Translations under genes and position numbers: made by a program
Shown: piece by piece, positions 8,741 through 16,860 of the stretch
How positions within the stretch are numbered: position 1 is the first letter of the stretch
Layout of the letters: each line of letters opens with the position of its first letter
Notes under the pieces: generated by a model
Told to the model about the DNA's origin: nothing
Databases searched by the model: none
What the model saw: only the letters and a program-made list of their open reading frames with translations
Origin: Haladaptatus caseinilyticus
GTDB lineage: Archaea; Halobacteriota; Halobacteria; Halobacteriales; Haladaptataceae
Assembly (NCBI RefSeq): GCF_026248685.1
Contig: NZ_CP111041.1
Span: 124,001 to 188,000 of the forward strand
DNA: 64,000 bases
Direction of reading: 5' to 3'

Positions 8741-9157
8741 ATGCATATGGATATTCGTGTGTTAGAAGCGGAGAGTGAACGTCGAGAGGCAGCCCTACTT
8801 CTCCAGCAGCTCTGGACTGATCGTGACCGTGACGAAATTGTTGCGTGGACAGGTGAGGAAGAGTACCACTTATTCGGTGGTTTTGTTGACGACGAACTTA
8901 TCGGGGTCGCGGGCGTCGTAATTCGAGAAATGCTCCATCATAGTCGCCATGCCTGGCTCTACGATCTGGTTGTCAACGAATCCCGAAGAGAAGAGGGATA
9001 CGGAACGGAACTCATCCGATTCGTTGAACAGTGGGCGAGCGAGAATGAGTGTGAATACGTTGCGTTGGCGTCACCACTCGCGAAAGAGGAAATCCACCAG
9101 TACTACGAAAGCCGAGAGTACAACAGGTGGGGGTACGTTATCGAGAAGGAGCTCTAA
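8741..9157 (+). CDS. GNAT N-acetyltransferase
   Basis: 138 residues; ATG 8747 is an alternative start. The central GNAT strand is FGGFVDDELIGVAGVVI, and the CoA loop region is WLYDLVVNESRREEGYGTEL followed by IRFVEQWASE. The final strand pair is EYVALASP and YYESREYNRWGYVIEKEL. Substrate unknown. Confidence 0.75.
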   Translation: MHMDIRVLEAESERREAALLLQQLWTDRDRDEIVAWTGEEEYHLFGGFVDDELIGVAGVVIREMLHHSRHAWLYDLVVNESRREEGYGTELIRFVEQWASENECEYVALASPLAKEEIHQYYESREYNRWGYVIEKEL

Positions 9158-9282
9158 CGTGAATCAGACGATCGTTCTGCGACTAACTGTTTATTTGTTT
9201 CTTTGAGCTCATATCGACCTATCTACAATCGAAAGGGCAAGGGTGTTGATCGGGAGTGTTCGCCTCCGACTAGTTGCTCGCA

Positions 9283-9303
9283 GGTTAGTATGAAATACTA
9301 ACC
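9283..9303. promoter_or_regulatory. Perfect palindrome GGTTAGTA-N5-TACTAACC
   Basis: An 8-bp perfect inverted repeat with a 5-bp spacer, about 46 bp before the gene at 9349 and just upstream of an AT-rich TATA-like stretch (gatttaacg). The same core recurs at 9651-9669 and 16050-16068. It is a likely binding site for a dimeric regulator. Confidence 0.55.
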
Positions 9304-9348
9304 AATATCGCCCACCGATTTAACGACGTCCGGACACTACCACTCGAT

Positions 9349-9585
9349 ATGAGCGAGAATGCCGCAATCATCGCTCGGATAATCGAGCATAACACGGGCG
9401 GACAGAACCGTCCGACAATTGATCGCGACCACATCGGTGTGATTGCAACTCAGCATAGTCGCTTTGACGGCGATATTGACGATTCAATAGCCGAGGCCCT
9501 TGCTGAAGGATACATCAAAGAGCAGGACGATGAGTACGTCGCGACAGAGAAAGTGTTGGATCTCGTTCCCGGTACTACTCGCTAG
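9349..9585 (+). CDS. Small conserved-looking protein of unknown function
   Basis: 78 residues, acidic, with predicted helices (SENAAIIARIIEHNTGG; DDSIAEALAEGYI). The arrangement of helices followed by EQDDEYVATEKVLDLVPG could be a minimal winged-helix protein, but I do not recognise a family. It has its own promoter region with the palindrome at 9283. Confidence 0.55.
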   Translation: MSENAAIIARIIEHNTGGQNRPTIDRDHIGVIATQHSRFDGDIDDSIAEALAEGYIKEQDDEYVATEKVLDLVPGTTR

Positions 9586-9650
9586 CTAGTCGTTCGGTCT
9601 GCCTGCGTTTTGAGCTCTTCCCGCCTCTCACTCTTTCTTCAACGATCCTG

Positions 9651-9669
9651 TTAGTATACAATGCTAACG
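9651..9669. promoter_or_regulatory. GTTAGTAT/ATGCTAAC palindrome before the Tat lipoprotein gene
   Basis: The two 8-bp arms pair with one mismatch around a 3-bp centre. A TATA-like aaatttaaat lies about 15 bp downstream. It sits between the small gene at 9349 and the Tat lipoprotein gene at 9794, in the same geometry as the site at 9283. Confidence 0.45.
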
Positions 9670-9793
9670 AAGGCATCTGAAAATTTAAATACCTCTTTCA
9701 ATTCACTCAGTTACGTACGTAAAACTTATCTTGATTTGTGTAATAACGTATTCTAGAAACAACGCCTGCACCGAAACGCCAGTGATTCCTCCT

Positions 9794-10759
9794 ATGACAC
9801 CACCAACCGCTGATACAGATGACCACGAATCGCATAGTCGACGGGCGTTTCTCGCGACAACCGCTAGTCTCGGTTTTGCGTCACTGTCCGGATGTGTGTA
9901 CGGCAGTGGAATTGGTGCGGTAGATAATGGATCGAACAGTACCAATAGTGCGAATTCAACAGGTGGCACACCATCGGGACTCGATCCGACGAACTATGCC
10001 GACCAGTTCAAGCACCGAGTCAACATCACGAAGAAAGGTGCAGACAACACGGGGAAGCAAGCGATTGATGATGTTCTCGACCGTGTGATCGACAACGATA
10101 CACTCGTCTACTTCCCACCCAGTCGGTACAAGCTCAATACGAACCATCGCCACGTTGGACTCCGTAACCTCGGAATTATCGGGCAGAACGCGGTCCTCAC
10201 GCACGGGCGTGTAGACACGATCGAGGGGTTCGATGTCACCAAGGGCGAGTACCATGGCCCTGCTCAGCATTTCAAAATAGGAGTCCCTGATACACCGCAC
10301 AAGGGACGCTTCGTGTTCGGTGGGTTCACAGTTGATTGGCGGGGGAAGAACGAAGGGATGCAGATTTTGAATCATTATACCGCCGGGAAATCGGTGATTC
10401 AGAACATTCGGCAAGTCGGCATGCACTCACTGGGATGCCAAGGGCCATTCCGACTGAATCCAGCAACTTATTATAATCACTATGGCGTTCCCAGATTCAT
10501 TCTTCGTTGTCCTTGGAATCGTATGGTTCATAGCACTCATAGTAAGCTATGGTGGATACCGTACTGGACGAATGACATCCAAACGTGCAAAACAGGGGAT
10601 GGGAATGTCTCTTATCTGGATTTTATTTGTAGTTCTTCGGTTAATCGGGAACCTCCTTGTTGTTTCACTAACAATTGTGCTCACGGCAGGACTGTACTTG
10701 TTATATTTTCACGACTGGAACGAGTCAGCAGAAATCAATTGATTCCCACTGTGGTTTAG
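9794..10759 (+). pseudogene. Truncated Tat lipoprotein, pectate-lyase/glycosidase-like, with a foreign 3' end
   Basis: From ATG 9794 a twin-arginine signal with lipobox is clear (SRRAFLATTASLGFASLSGC), so the product should be exported and lipid-anchored. Residues about 55-220 (KHRVNITKKGADNTGKQAID, YFPPSRYKL, FVFGGFTVDW) look like the N-terminal part of a right-handed beta-helix pectate-lyase superfamily protein, which normally exceeds 400 residues. After about 10470 the similarity to such a protein stops, and the frame runs through another gene (10482-10742) as Cys/Trp-rich noise. I read it as a deletion junction. Confidence 0.6.
10482..10742 (+). CDS. Small membrane protein of unknown function
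   Basis: 86 residues with two strongly hydrophobic helices (FFVVLGIVWFIALIVSYGG at 7-25; IWILFVVLRLIGNLLVVSLT and on to about 75) separated by a basic loop (RTGRMTSKRAKQG). It overlaps in another frame the tail of the broken lipoprotein gene, so its promoter and start may be products of the same junction. No family recognised. Confidence 0.5.
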   Translation: MAFPDSFFVVLGIVWFIALIVSYGGYRTGRMTSKRAKQGMGMSLIWILFVVLRLIGNLLVVSLTIVLTAGLYLLYFHDWNESAEIN

Positions 10760-10760
10760 A

Positions 10761-11169
10761 TTAGTTCGGCAGTTCTTTCCGTCCCGTTCGCACGCATGGC
10801 CAGCACGGGAAGTCCCCGAGACCGTCACAGTCGCAGTCCTCTGGTTCGGTATCGTTGTCGTCCTTGGAGGGGAAAACGTCGAGCGTCCCGTCGTCAGTCG
10901 CGTTTTCGACGGCGGCCATGTGTTTGCAGAAGGCATTGCGGTGGACGTGATGCGGGCACATGCAGGCCATCAGTTCGTGCGTCACGTCGTCGATGGAGAC
11001 GGTGTACTGATGGGTTGCGGGGTTCTCGTGGCTCTCGTTGGTGACTTCGATGAGTCCGGGGGCATTGACGTCGAAGGCGAATTGGTCGGCCTGTGCGCGT
11101 TTCTGTGCCGTCTCGTCAGCTTTAAGGGCTGCAGACGGTTGTGTCCTCGTTATCGGATCAGTTGTTCAT
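10761..11169 (-). pseudogene. SWIM zinc-finger protein relic, copy 1 (frameshifted N-terminus)
   Basis: The open part from about 11146 reads ADETAQKRAQADQFAFDV, then VTNESHENPATHQYTVSIDD, then the SWIM core CPHHVHRNAFCKHMAAVE (C-x-C-xn-C-x-H type), an acidic linker, and the conserved tail DCDCDGLGDFPCWPCVRTGR ending in KELPN. An ATG at 11167-11169 is out of frame by one base. SWIM domains bind DNA or protein through zinc. This is the most complete of nine copies in the window, all on the minus strand. Confidence 0.7.
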
Positions 11170-11238
11170 GGATTTGTGCATACCCTCAGATCGGTGAATA
11201 CAGCCTGTTTATTAGGTGGTATGACAAATTGAAGCCCT

Positions 11239-11403
11239 ATGTCTTCAGATCAAGATGAAAATGGATCAGAGAGGAAGATGGGAGCTGGAATCGCAGTTGG
11301 GATCGCACTTGGAGCCGGTATCGGAGTTGCAATGGATGACATAGCAATGGGGATCGCAATTGGGCTGGTTCTGGGAATTGCAATGGGATCAGCGTGGGAG
11401 TGA
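11239..11403 (+). CDS. 54-residue glycine-zipper membrane peptide
   Basis: ATG 11239 to TGA 11401-11403. After a polar head (MSSDQDENGSERK) the sequence is a continuous run of small and aliphatic residues with regular GxxxG-like spacing (GAGIAVGIALGAGIGVAM, then MGIAIGLVLGIAMG). This is a glycine-zipper pattern that packs as transmembrane helices. Function unknown. Confidence 0.5.
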   Translation: MSSDQDENGSERKMGAGIAVGIALGAGIGVAMDDIAMGIAIGLVLGIAMGSAWE

Positions 11404-11586
11404 AAACAATACTAAAGCGATATTTAGTTAAACGCGAATAGCTTTGTGAGGTCGTACTCTTGGGACAGCTTCGGGAAATACGAGGCCGTGTTGAGATGAA
11501 GAAGTATGAACGCGATACGTACCTCCATTCAGCGAAGTAAAAACGGAAGGCTAAAAAGCTGATTAACGGAAACAAACAACGAAGCT

Positions 11587-12396
11587 GTGCGCCCATTTCG
11601 AGCTGAAGAGTCGACCTACGAGCGATCCATTGTGATCGATGCAAGTACCGTAGGAAACGTTACTGTCACAGTTGCTGCGTATGCAGAACGAACGGACGAA
11701 ATTGCGGTTCTCGATAGTCTGTATACCGCTGCTGATGGACACAACTTCTTCCCGTTTCGAGACAAATCCCACAATCTCAACCACGAGGACAGTATCGACC
11801 TTTTTGAAAACGTTATCGTTGCTAATGGGCATCGATTGAAGGCAACAGCTCATCTGGGACATGACGGTTCAGATCAGGAGCGAGTAGAAGCCGTCCAATC
11901 GGCAATTCTCGTCGAAGAACTGCAAACACCAGAGACATTAGTGATCCTCGACGGCAATGAAGATAAAGCGAATCGATTTGGCAATGCTATTCGCGGGATC
12001 TCATCTAGCATACCACCGATTGCGACCTGCATTCAGTCAGAACTCTATTACCCGACAGCCCTCCTTGCTGATCTGTGTGCCAGCCATCTCGCACATGTAA
12101 TCGAACACCCCCGTCATTGCGCCACTGTAGAACCACCTGCACCAATTTCGAAAGAGGTGTATCACAACCACTGGGGTAAAGCATACAATTCGATGGTGAA
12201 CTCATCACATCGGGTTGCAACAGAGTCGCTTGAACAGCGTCGTGCAGATACCGTTAGTCAACGTGTCTGTTGCTGGTTTGAAGGCTACATGGGTGGCGGA
12301 GAGCCATATTCGTTTGAGCAATCGTTACAGCCGATTATCCGGTATGTGCGCGATAGCGGGTATGAAGAACTGGCAATGCAACTCTCTGGGATTTAG
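11587..12396 (+). CDS. Hypothetical protein, possible RNase H-like fold
   Basis: 269 residues from GTG 11587; no nearer ATG fits well. An early strand with Asp (SIVIDASTVGNVTVTVAAYA), a central strand ending in Asp (TLVILDGNEDKANRFG) and a late helix (ALLADLCASHLAHVIEHP) could form an RNase H-like core as in the DUF2209/DUF3800 group. That is a weak structural guess. It is flanked by SWIM relics on both sides and has no obvious partner. Confidence 0.5.
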   Translation: MRPFRAEESTYERSIVIDASTVGNVTVTVAAYAERTDEIAVLDSLYTAADGHNFFPFRDKSHNLNHEDSIDLFENVIVANGHRLKATAHLGHDGSDQERVEAVQSAILVEELQTPETLVILDGNEDKANRFGNAIRGISSSIPPIATCIQSELYYPTALLADLCASHLAHVIEHPRHCATVEPPAPISKEVYHNHWGKAYNSMVNSSHRVATESLEQRRADTVSQRVCCWFEGYMGGGEPYSFEQSLQPIIRYVRDSGYEELAMQLSGI

Positions 12397-12590
12397 AAAC
12401 AGGTGCATTTCCTGTGCCCACGTCCGTCGTCAACGCCCATTGGTTTGCACCGCCGGGCTTCCGGGGCATGGTCACACAGGCTCCACGCAGCACCTTTGCG
12501 CTCGTTTATACAGAAGAACTGATGGCATATAGACGTTTGGATGAACGACAGTATAACCGTGGACTGGAACAATAGACAAGCCGAACGGGG

Positions 12591-12875
12591 TTAGTTTGGC
12601 AGTTCTTTCTGTCCTGTTTGCACGCATGGCCAGCACGGGAAGTCACCGAGGCCGTCACAGTCGCAGTTGTCTGGTTCGTCTTCGTCCTCCGAGGGGAAGG
12701 CGTTGAGCGTCCCGTCGTCCGTCGCGGTTTCGACGGCGGCCATGTGTTTGCAGAAGGCGTTGCGGTGGACGTGATGCGGGCACGTGCAGGCCATCAGTTC
12801 GTTGGTCACATCGTCGATGGAGACTATGTACTGGTGGTCTGCGGGGTTCTCGTGGTTCTCGTTGGTGACGTTCAT
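12591..12875 (-). pseudogene. SWIM zinc-finger protein relic, copy 2 (5'-truncated)
   Basis: An open frame of 94 codons carries VTNENHENPADHQYIVSIDD, the SWIM core CPHHVHRNAFCKHMAAVE and the tail CDGLGDFPCWPCVQTGQKEL. Compared with copy 1 the N-terminal DETAQKRAQ segment is missing. The similarity ends abruptly near 12875, where unrelated DNA starts. All zinc ligands are intact, so a short protein could still be made. Confidence 0.6.
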
Positions 12876-12916
12876 CTAGCAAAACTTACCATCGAAATTG
12901 AGCTACTGTAAAAAAA

Positions 12917-13378
12917 TTAATAGCCCAGAAACTCGTTAAGTGTTCTAAATTCCTCAGGGGAAAGGATAACTTCGGTGGTTAGCTCATCGAGCCGATCGAA
13001 GTCATCATCTAAGGTGAGTATTGTTTCCGCTCCCTCCTCAATAGCAACTTGTGCATAGTACCCATCCCAGCCATCGATATTCATCTCACCTGCATACTCA
13101 AAGCCAGCTCGAACAGTGTCTTCAGCAAGTTCCTCGTACCAATGAACCCGCTTTGCATCCATGAATCGTTGCATGAGCGCAGAGGCTCTCTCGTTCGAGA
13201 AACCATAAATAGATGAGAGGATGTGATGAGCGCCAATAAGAGATGCATGCGGGACAATTGCCTGTATCTCCCCAGCAATTGCTTGTCGGACGTAGGTGAG
13301 CGCCACATCGCTGACTGGCGTCCCTGCATGTGCGAGGGCAGTTACTCCAACATCGAATAGATACGGTTCATCACTCAT
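12917..13378 (-). CDS. PIN-domain toxin of an AbrB/PIN pair
   Basis: 153 residues from ATG 13376-13378, which lies inside the end of the antitoxin gene (8-bp overlap). Acidic PIN positions are visible in PYLFDVGVTALAHAG, NIDGWDGYYAQVAIEEGAE and ILTLDDDFDRLDEL. The open frame extends further upstream to 13441 but that part overlaps the antitoxin. It is the third PIN-type module in the window. Confidence 0.75.
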   Translation of the reverse strand: MSDEPYLFDVGVTALAHAGTPVSDVALTYVRQAIAGEIQAIVPHASLIGAHHILSSIYGFSNERASALMQRFMDAKRVHWYEELAEDTVRAGFEYAGEMNIDGWDGYYAQVAIEEGAETILTLDDDFDRLDELTTEVILSPEEFRTLNEFLGY

Positions 13379-13655
13379 CGCTCGTCTCTTCGCTATTTGC
13401 TTGCCGTCGAATAGTGTCGACGTGGTGCTTGGCTTCGACATCTAGCTCGTCGTATTCGGATTGGTCTCTGTGTGCTGCGGCATCTTCGATGATCGTTTCG
13501 AGATCAGCGATGATTTGATCGGGTTTGTCCTCCGGTTCGATAACTGCTTTCCCGTCTTCTTCGTGGATTTCGACTTCGGTACCGGGTGTAATTCCGAGCC
13601 GTCGGCGGACGTTTTGTGGGAGAACAATTCGTCCCTTTGAGTCTACTTTGCTCAT
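13371..13655 (-). CDS. AbrB/MazE-type antitoxin
   Basis: 94 residues from ATG 13653-13655, or 105 from an upstream start at 13688. The AbrB fold is plain: MSKVDSKGRIVLPQNVRRRL, then GTEVEIHEEDGKAVIEPE. The C-terminal half is acidic and helical, for toxin binding. Translationally coupled to the PIN gene. Confidence 0.82.
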   Translation of the reverse strand: MSKVDSKGRIVLPQNVRRRLGITPGTEVEIHEEDGKAVIEPEDKPDQIIADLETIIEDAAAHRDQSEYDELDVEAKHHVDTIRRQANSEETSDE

Positions 13656-13756
13656 GTTCCCACATACAGTGGGAATGAGCTTAACCATTGTGCCTCACAT
13701 AGTATTTTCGTTACTTCCGCCGAAGTCATTAAACGAAAAAAGGAGGTTGAGTAAGG

Positions 13757-14130
13757 TTAGTTCGGTAGTTCTTTTCGTCCCGTTCACACGCACGGCCAGC
13801 ACGGGAAGCCACCGAGGCCATCACAGTCGCAGTCGTCGGGTTCGACATCGTTGTCGTCCTCGGACGGGAAGGCATCGAGCGTTTCCTCTTCGGTTGCGTT
13901 TTCGACGGCGGCCATGTGTTTGCAGAATGCGTTCCGATGGACGTGATGCGGACAGGTGCAGGCCATCAGTTCGTGCGTCACGTCGTCGATGGAGACCACG
14001 TATTGGTGGCTTGCGGGGTTCTCGTGGCTCTTGTTGGTGACTTTGATGAGTCTGTGGGCATCGGCGTCGCAGGAGATTTGTTCGGTCTGTGCGCGGTTCT
14101 GTGCCGTCTCAGCAATGTCATGGGTTGCGG
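13757..14130 (-). pseudogene. SWIM zinc-finger protein relic, copy 3 (nonsense mutation)
   Basis: It reads AETAQNRAQTEQI, VTNKSHENPASHQYVVSIDD, the SWIM core CPHHVHRNAFCKHMAAVE and CDGLGGFPCWPCV, then an in-frame TGA where other copies have Arg, then TGRKELPN and the normal stop. Copy 3 keeps nearly full length but has no start codon in frame. It lies directly upstream of the AbrB/PIN pair. Confidence 0.65.
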
Positions 14131-14255
14131 ATGATTACAATATGATCTTCCTTGAAAAGCGTCGTATTGAGAAGGTGCTTGCTGTGGTCAGAAATCAATG
14201 CCAGAATCAGCGGGTAGTGATTAATGTTTCTGACAAAGCGATCACGAAATAGTTC

Positions 14256-14471
14256 TTAGACAATATGGGAGATACTGATTGTAATGAGCCCAATTCCAAG
14301 GAATCGATACACCCAGATCATTCGTTGAGATGGCTCATCCGAAGTAGAGGCAAATTTGAGTTCATATCGATGGACTGTCCTTGGAGCAATGATATATGCA
14401 AGTCCGAGTAAGCCCGTCGCGATAGCAGCAAGCTGTATGATGAAATTCACAGCATTTTGTTTCAGATGCAC
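14256..14471 (-). CDS. Small membrane protein of unknown function
   Basis: 71 residues. Two hydrophobic helices (NFIIQLAAIATGLLGLAYII and WVYRFLGIGLITISISHIV) flank a polar loop (KFASTSDEPSQRM). No family recognised; alone on its strand. Confidence 0.5.
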   Translation of the reverse strand: MHLKQNAVNFIIQLAAIATGLLGLAYIIAPRTVHRYELKFASTSDEPSQRMIWVYRFLGIGLITISISHIV

Positions 14472-14519
14472 ATATAAATTGTTTGTTCTATTTAGTTAAT
14501 AAATGAAGTAAAAAAACCA

Positions 14520-14690
14520 GATTCAGTTGAGACGTATCCGCCCGATGTTGACGATCCGTGGGCGTACTATGCGGCCGAACATGAACACGTCTGGGAGGGG
14601 TTTGCGACAGACTATCTCCAACGAGCGGGGGCCCCTGAATTGCTTACGCAGAGGGATGATGGGAAACGCGTCTTCGTAAATCGATTATGA
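14520..14690 (+). pseudogene. Gene fragment without start codon
   Basis: Fifty-six codons reading DSVETYPPDVDDPWAYYAAE and on to KRVFVNRL before TGA 14688-14690. The composition is clearly protein-like (acidic, Trp/Tyr-rich), but no ATG or GTG lies in frame before the upstream stop at 14493. Family unknown. Confidence 0.35.
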
Positions 14691-14867
14691 CCCAATCGTT
14701 ATGGTTCCTTAGTCCCGAGTTAGTAGTATGATTGTGACCATATAGTGGTTCAGAAGGATTCGAGCAGTTAGGACGAGATATGATGCGTTTGCGAAGTATC
14801 GGGGGAGAGTGAACGCGACGAGCAGGGACGATTTGCGGAGCAAACGAGCGATGACGATATTCTTCGG

Positions 14868-15050
14868 GTGATTCGTGAGTCCGAGTTTCCGGCGGTGACC
14901 GCTTGGTGGGTCGCAGATACGGTGGAGATGGAGCGGCGGCCAGTGCATCAGCGGCTCGAGGAGTTGCATGAGCGAGGTGAGTTAGAACGGGGGAAAGTGA
15001 GTCCACGGGTGGTTATTTGGTGGATTCCAGGAGGGTGGAGAGTAAATTAG
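14868..15050 (+). CDS. Small winged-helix protein, possibly 5'-truncated
   Basis: 60 residues: IRESEFPAVTAWWVADTVEM, then RPVHQRLEELHERGELERGK and RVVIWWIPGG, a typical haloarchaeal winged helix with terminal beta-wing. The frame is open further upstream and reads SERDEQGRFAEQTSDDDILR, as in longer members, but without a start codon, so the gene may be damaged. Confidence 0.5.
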   Translation: MIRESEFPAVTAWWVADTVEMERRPVHQRLEELHERGELERGKVSPRVVIWWIPGGWRVN

Positions 15051-15060
15051 CGTACTTCTC

Positions 15061-15261
15061 ATGAGAACAGTCATCAGCTCGGATGTAGTGGAGTCACTGC
15101 TGATCGATCCATCAGGTCCCAGACCACAAAGTCTAATATGGCACTATCTCGTAGTACGGCACATGCCCGTGAATGAAGATGCGCAGCGTCGGATGAACAA
15201 GGACGTCCGAGAAAACTCTGCACTGTATGCAGCGCTCGCTGACGCTGACGACGACGAATAA
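15061..15261 (+). CDS. Hypothetical 66-residue protein
   Basis: Starts 10 bp after the winged-helix gene and ends head-to-head with the Doc-like gene stop at 15262. The sequence (IWHYLVVRHMPVNEDAQRRM, then an acidic end ALADADDDE) is helical and acidic. No family recognised; it may be a small partner in the winged-helix unit. Confidence 0.4.
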   Translation: MRTVISSDVVESLLIDPSGPRPQSLIWHYLVVRHMPVNEDAQRRMNKDVRENSALYAALADADDDE

Positions 15262-15759
15262 CTACTTTTTCGCGTATTCTAACACATCGTCAAAATAGCG
15301 CCGCCAGACGTCATAGAGCGGATCTTTCTGATAAATATCTGCAAGAGTAATTGTTGGTAGTTCACCTCGAACAGTGTGCGATTCGTCTCTCACTTGCCGA
15401 GTTCGTTCTGGATCCCAGTCACCCGGAGGAAGATCGTTTTCGGCCATAATCTCACGAAGGATAACGACACCCGTTCGGTGATTTGCATCCGGGAAAAAGT
15501 GCTTACCGACGAACGCTTGCATCCACAAAGCGCATTGGTCGTGGAGTGGTTCGTCGTATGGAAATCGTTGCAGGAGTTTTTTGATATCCCCATTTCTCAC
15601 GACCCAAATATCATGTCGAAGTCGATGATCAAGAAGTCCTTGTCCAACGTGATACTCCATCCCATCCTGTTCCAGGAAATGCGTATTTTGGAGCTTGATG
15701 TCCTCCGGATTGAGAAAGGAGAGATTCTCTATCTTGGTGGGGGAGTTATCGGGGGACAC
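15262..15759 (-). CDS. Doc/Fic-family protein
   Basis: 165 residues. The Fic active-site loop is visible as GKHFFPDANHRTGVVILREI near residues 85-104, a Doc-type variant of HxFxx(A/G)NxR with the essential His. The N-terminus (NLSFLNPEDI, then GQGLLDHRL) matches death-on-curing proteins. Doc phosphorylates EF-Tu in bacteria, and other Fic proteins AMPylate targets. No adjacent Phd-type antitoxin gene is apparent. Confidence 0.75.
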   Translation of the reverse strand: MSPDNSPTKIENLSFLNPEDIKLQNTHFLEQDGMEYHVGQGLLDHRLRHDIWVVRNGDIKKLLQRFPYDEPLHDQCALWMQAFVGKHFFPDANHRTGVVILREIMAENDLPPGDWDPERTRQVRDESHTVRGELPTITLADIYQKDPLYDVWRRYFDDVLEYAKK

Positions 15760-15919
15760 AAGCTGTCTTTTATTGGTATTGGGTCAAAGAGCTTTCCCAG
15801 TGGCGGTGGAGATCAAGAGTTTCGAGCCATCTGTTCTACCAACAGGTTGTCTCTATCATCGTCCCTACTACAAGCTCGAAAGGAGAAGGCCTTTGTTGGA
15901 TGCGTTTTGATGTCGAGGT

Positions 15920-15993
15920 GCCTTGGTAGCTCAGGCTGGCAGAGCAACTCCTTTGTAAGGAGTCGGTCGAGAGTTCAAATCTCTCCTAAGGCT
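15920..15993 (+). tRNA. tRNA-Thr (TGT anticodon)
   Basis: A complete cloverleaf of 74 nt. Acceptor GCCTTGG pairs with CTAAGGC (one G-T), the D stem is GCTC/GAGC, the anticodon stem ACTCC/GGAGT encloses TTTGTAA with anticodon TGT, and the T stem GAGAG/CTCTC encloses TTCAAAT. Discriminator base T, no encoded CCA, no intron. tRNA 3' ends are common integration sites, but I found no duplicated 3' end elsewhere in the window. Confidence 0.93.
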
Positions 15994-16049
15994 TTCTGTT
16001 ACGGTTTGTGCACCCGCATGTGAGAGAAAACTCCCTGAGATTGCATGTG

Positions 16050-16068
16050 GTTAGTATAATCTACTAAC
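16050..16068. promoter_or_regulatory. Perfect palindrome GTTAGTA-N5-TACTAAC
   Basis: The 7-bp arms with 5-bp spacer match the site at 9283-9303. It lies 56 bp after tRNA-Thr and 160 bp before the membrane protein gene at 16228. No clear TATA element follows at the same distance as in the other copies. Confidence 0.4.
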
Positions 16069-16227
16069 GATAGCATTTCTTAGTCGGTGCACTGCCTCTC
16101 CTATCGTCATTTTGCACGGTCGTTGCGGATTTAACGTTCTCCATGTGTTTGAGGCAGATCTCGGAGAATCTAAGATAGAGGACTACCTTTATTAGAGTTC
16201 TGAGAAAATGAATATTTAGTTGACTTA

Positions 16228-16599
16228 ATGAGCCCTCAGGCCTCACTGCTTCAGTCGCGCTTACAAACTACACGTCAAGAGCAACGCGATTTCCTTGGCT
16301 GGCTTCTCATTGCGGTACTTACGACAGGAATCACGCTATCCCTCGGATTACCGCTTACACGGACGCTTCCAGTTGTAAGTGTGTTCGCTCTCGGGAAGCT
16401 ACTCGATCTGCTGATCGGTGTCTTTGCCTTCCCCAAAGTGCTCGAAAGTCTTGTCCCAGGGCTTGTGCTCTTGGGTTTGAGTGGATGGCTCTTCTTCAAT
16501 GATGGTTCATCGTTGGTTATGATTGGAACCGCCTTTGCGAGCGGTTGGATTCTGCATAGCGCTGTTCACTCCTTTGGTGATCCGCAAAATGATAAATGA
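16228..16599 (+). CDS. Integral membrane protein of unknown function
   Basis: 123 residues. After a polar head, four hydrophobic segments follow (FLGWLLIAVLTTGITLSL; VVSVFALGKLLDLLIGVFAF; LVPGLVLLGLSGWLFF; LVMIGTAFASGWILHSAVH). No family motif recognised. Single-gene unit. Confidence 0.55.
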   Translation: MSPQASLLQSRLQTTRQEQRDFLGWLLIAVLTTGITLSLGLPLTRTLPVVSVFALGKLLDLLIGVFAFPKVLESLVPGLVLLGLSGWLFFNDGSSLVMIGTAFASGWILHSAVHSFGDPQNDK

Positions 16600-16639
16600 G
16601 ACAGGTGAGCGAATTGGGCTGACGTTCCCTTGTGATCCG

Positions 16640-16760
16640 CGCAGATACACACGGCCAGCACGGGAAGCCACCGAGGCCGTCACAGTCATAGTCTATTGAT
16701 TCGACCCTTCGAAGGATTGCACCGAAGCTCGTCGGGTGATCTGGACATAACCGAAATAGC
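16640..16760 (-). pseudogene. Short relics: SWIM tail (copy 4) and a winged-helix tail
   Basis: On the minus strand 16646-16705 reads DYDCDGLGGFPCWPCV, the C-terminal signature of the SWIM family. On the plus strand 16718-16759 reads CTEARRVIW followed by a stop, matching the tail of the winged-helix relics at 53833 and 59698. Both are too short to function. Confidence 0.5.
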
Positions 16761-16860
16761 GGTCGTTTATTGTATAGGTGATCGCTATTTACTGGAGACA
16801 CTACACCAAACAAAGAAGTCACTCAGAATATAATCTGCTTACGGTTTCGATTGAGTGACG

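Noticed and set aside
12397-12590. Possible structured RNA between 12397 and 12590
   Set aside because: GC-rich segments exist, but I could not draw a convincing conserved fold, and parts read like a broken protein tail.
15920-16068. Integrated element at tRNA-Thr
   Set aside because: I found no integrase gene and no second copy of the tRNA 3' end, so an attachment site is not supported.
16064-16246. Minus-strand frame CLKHMENVKSAT as a tenth SWIM copy
   Set aside because: Only a short stretch resembles CKHMAAVENAT; zinc ligands and tail are missing, so I did not count it.
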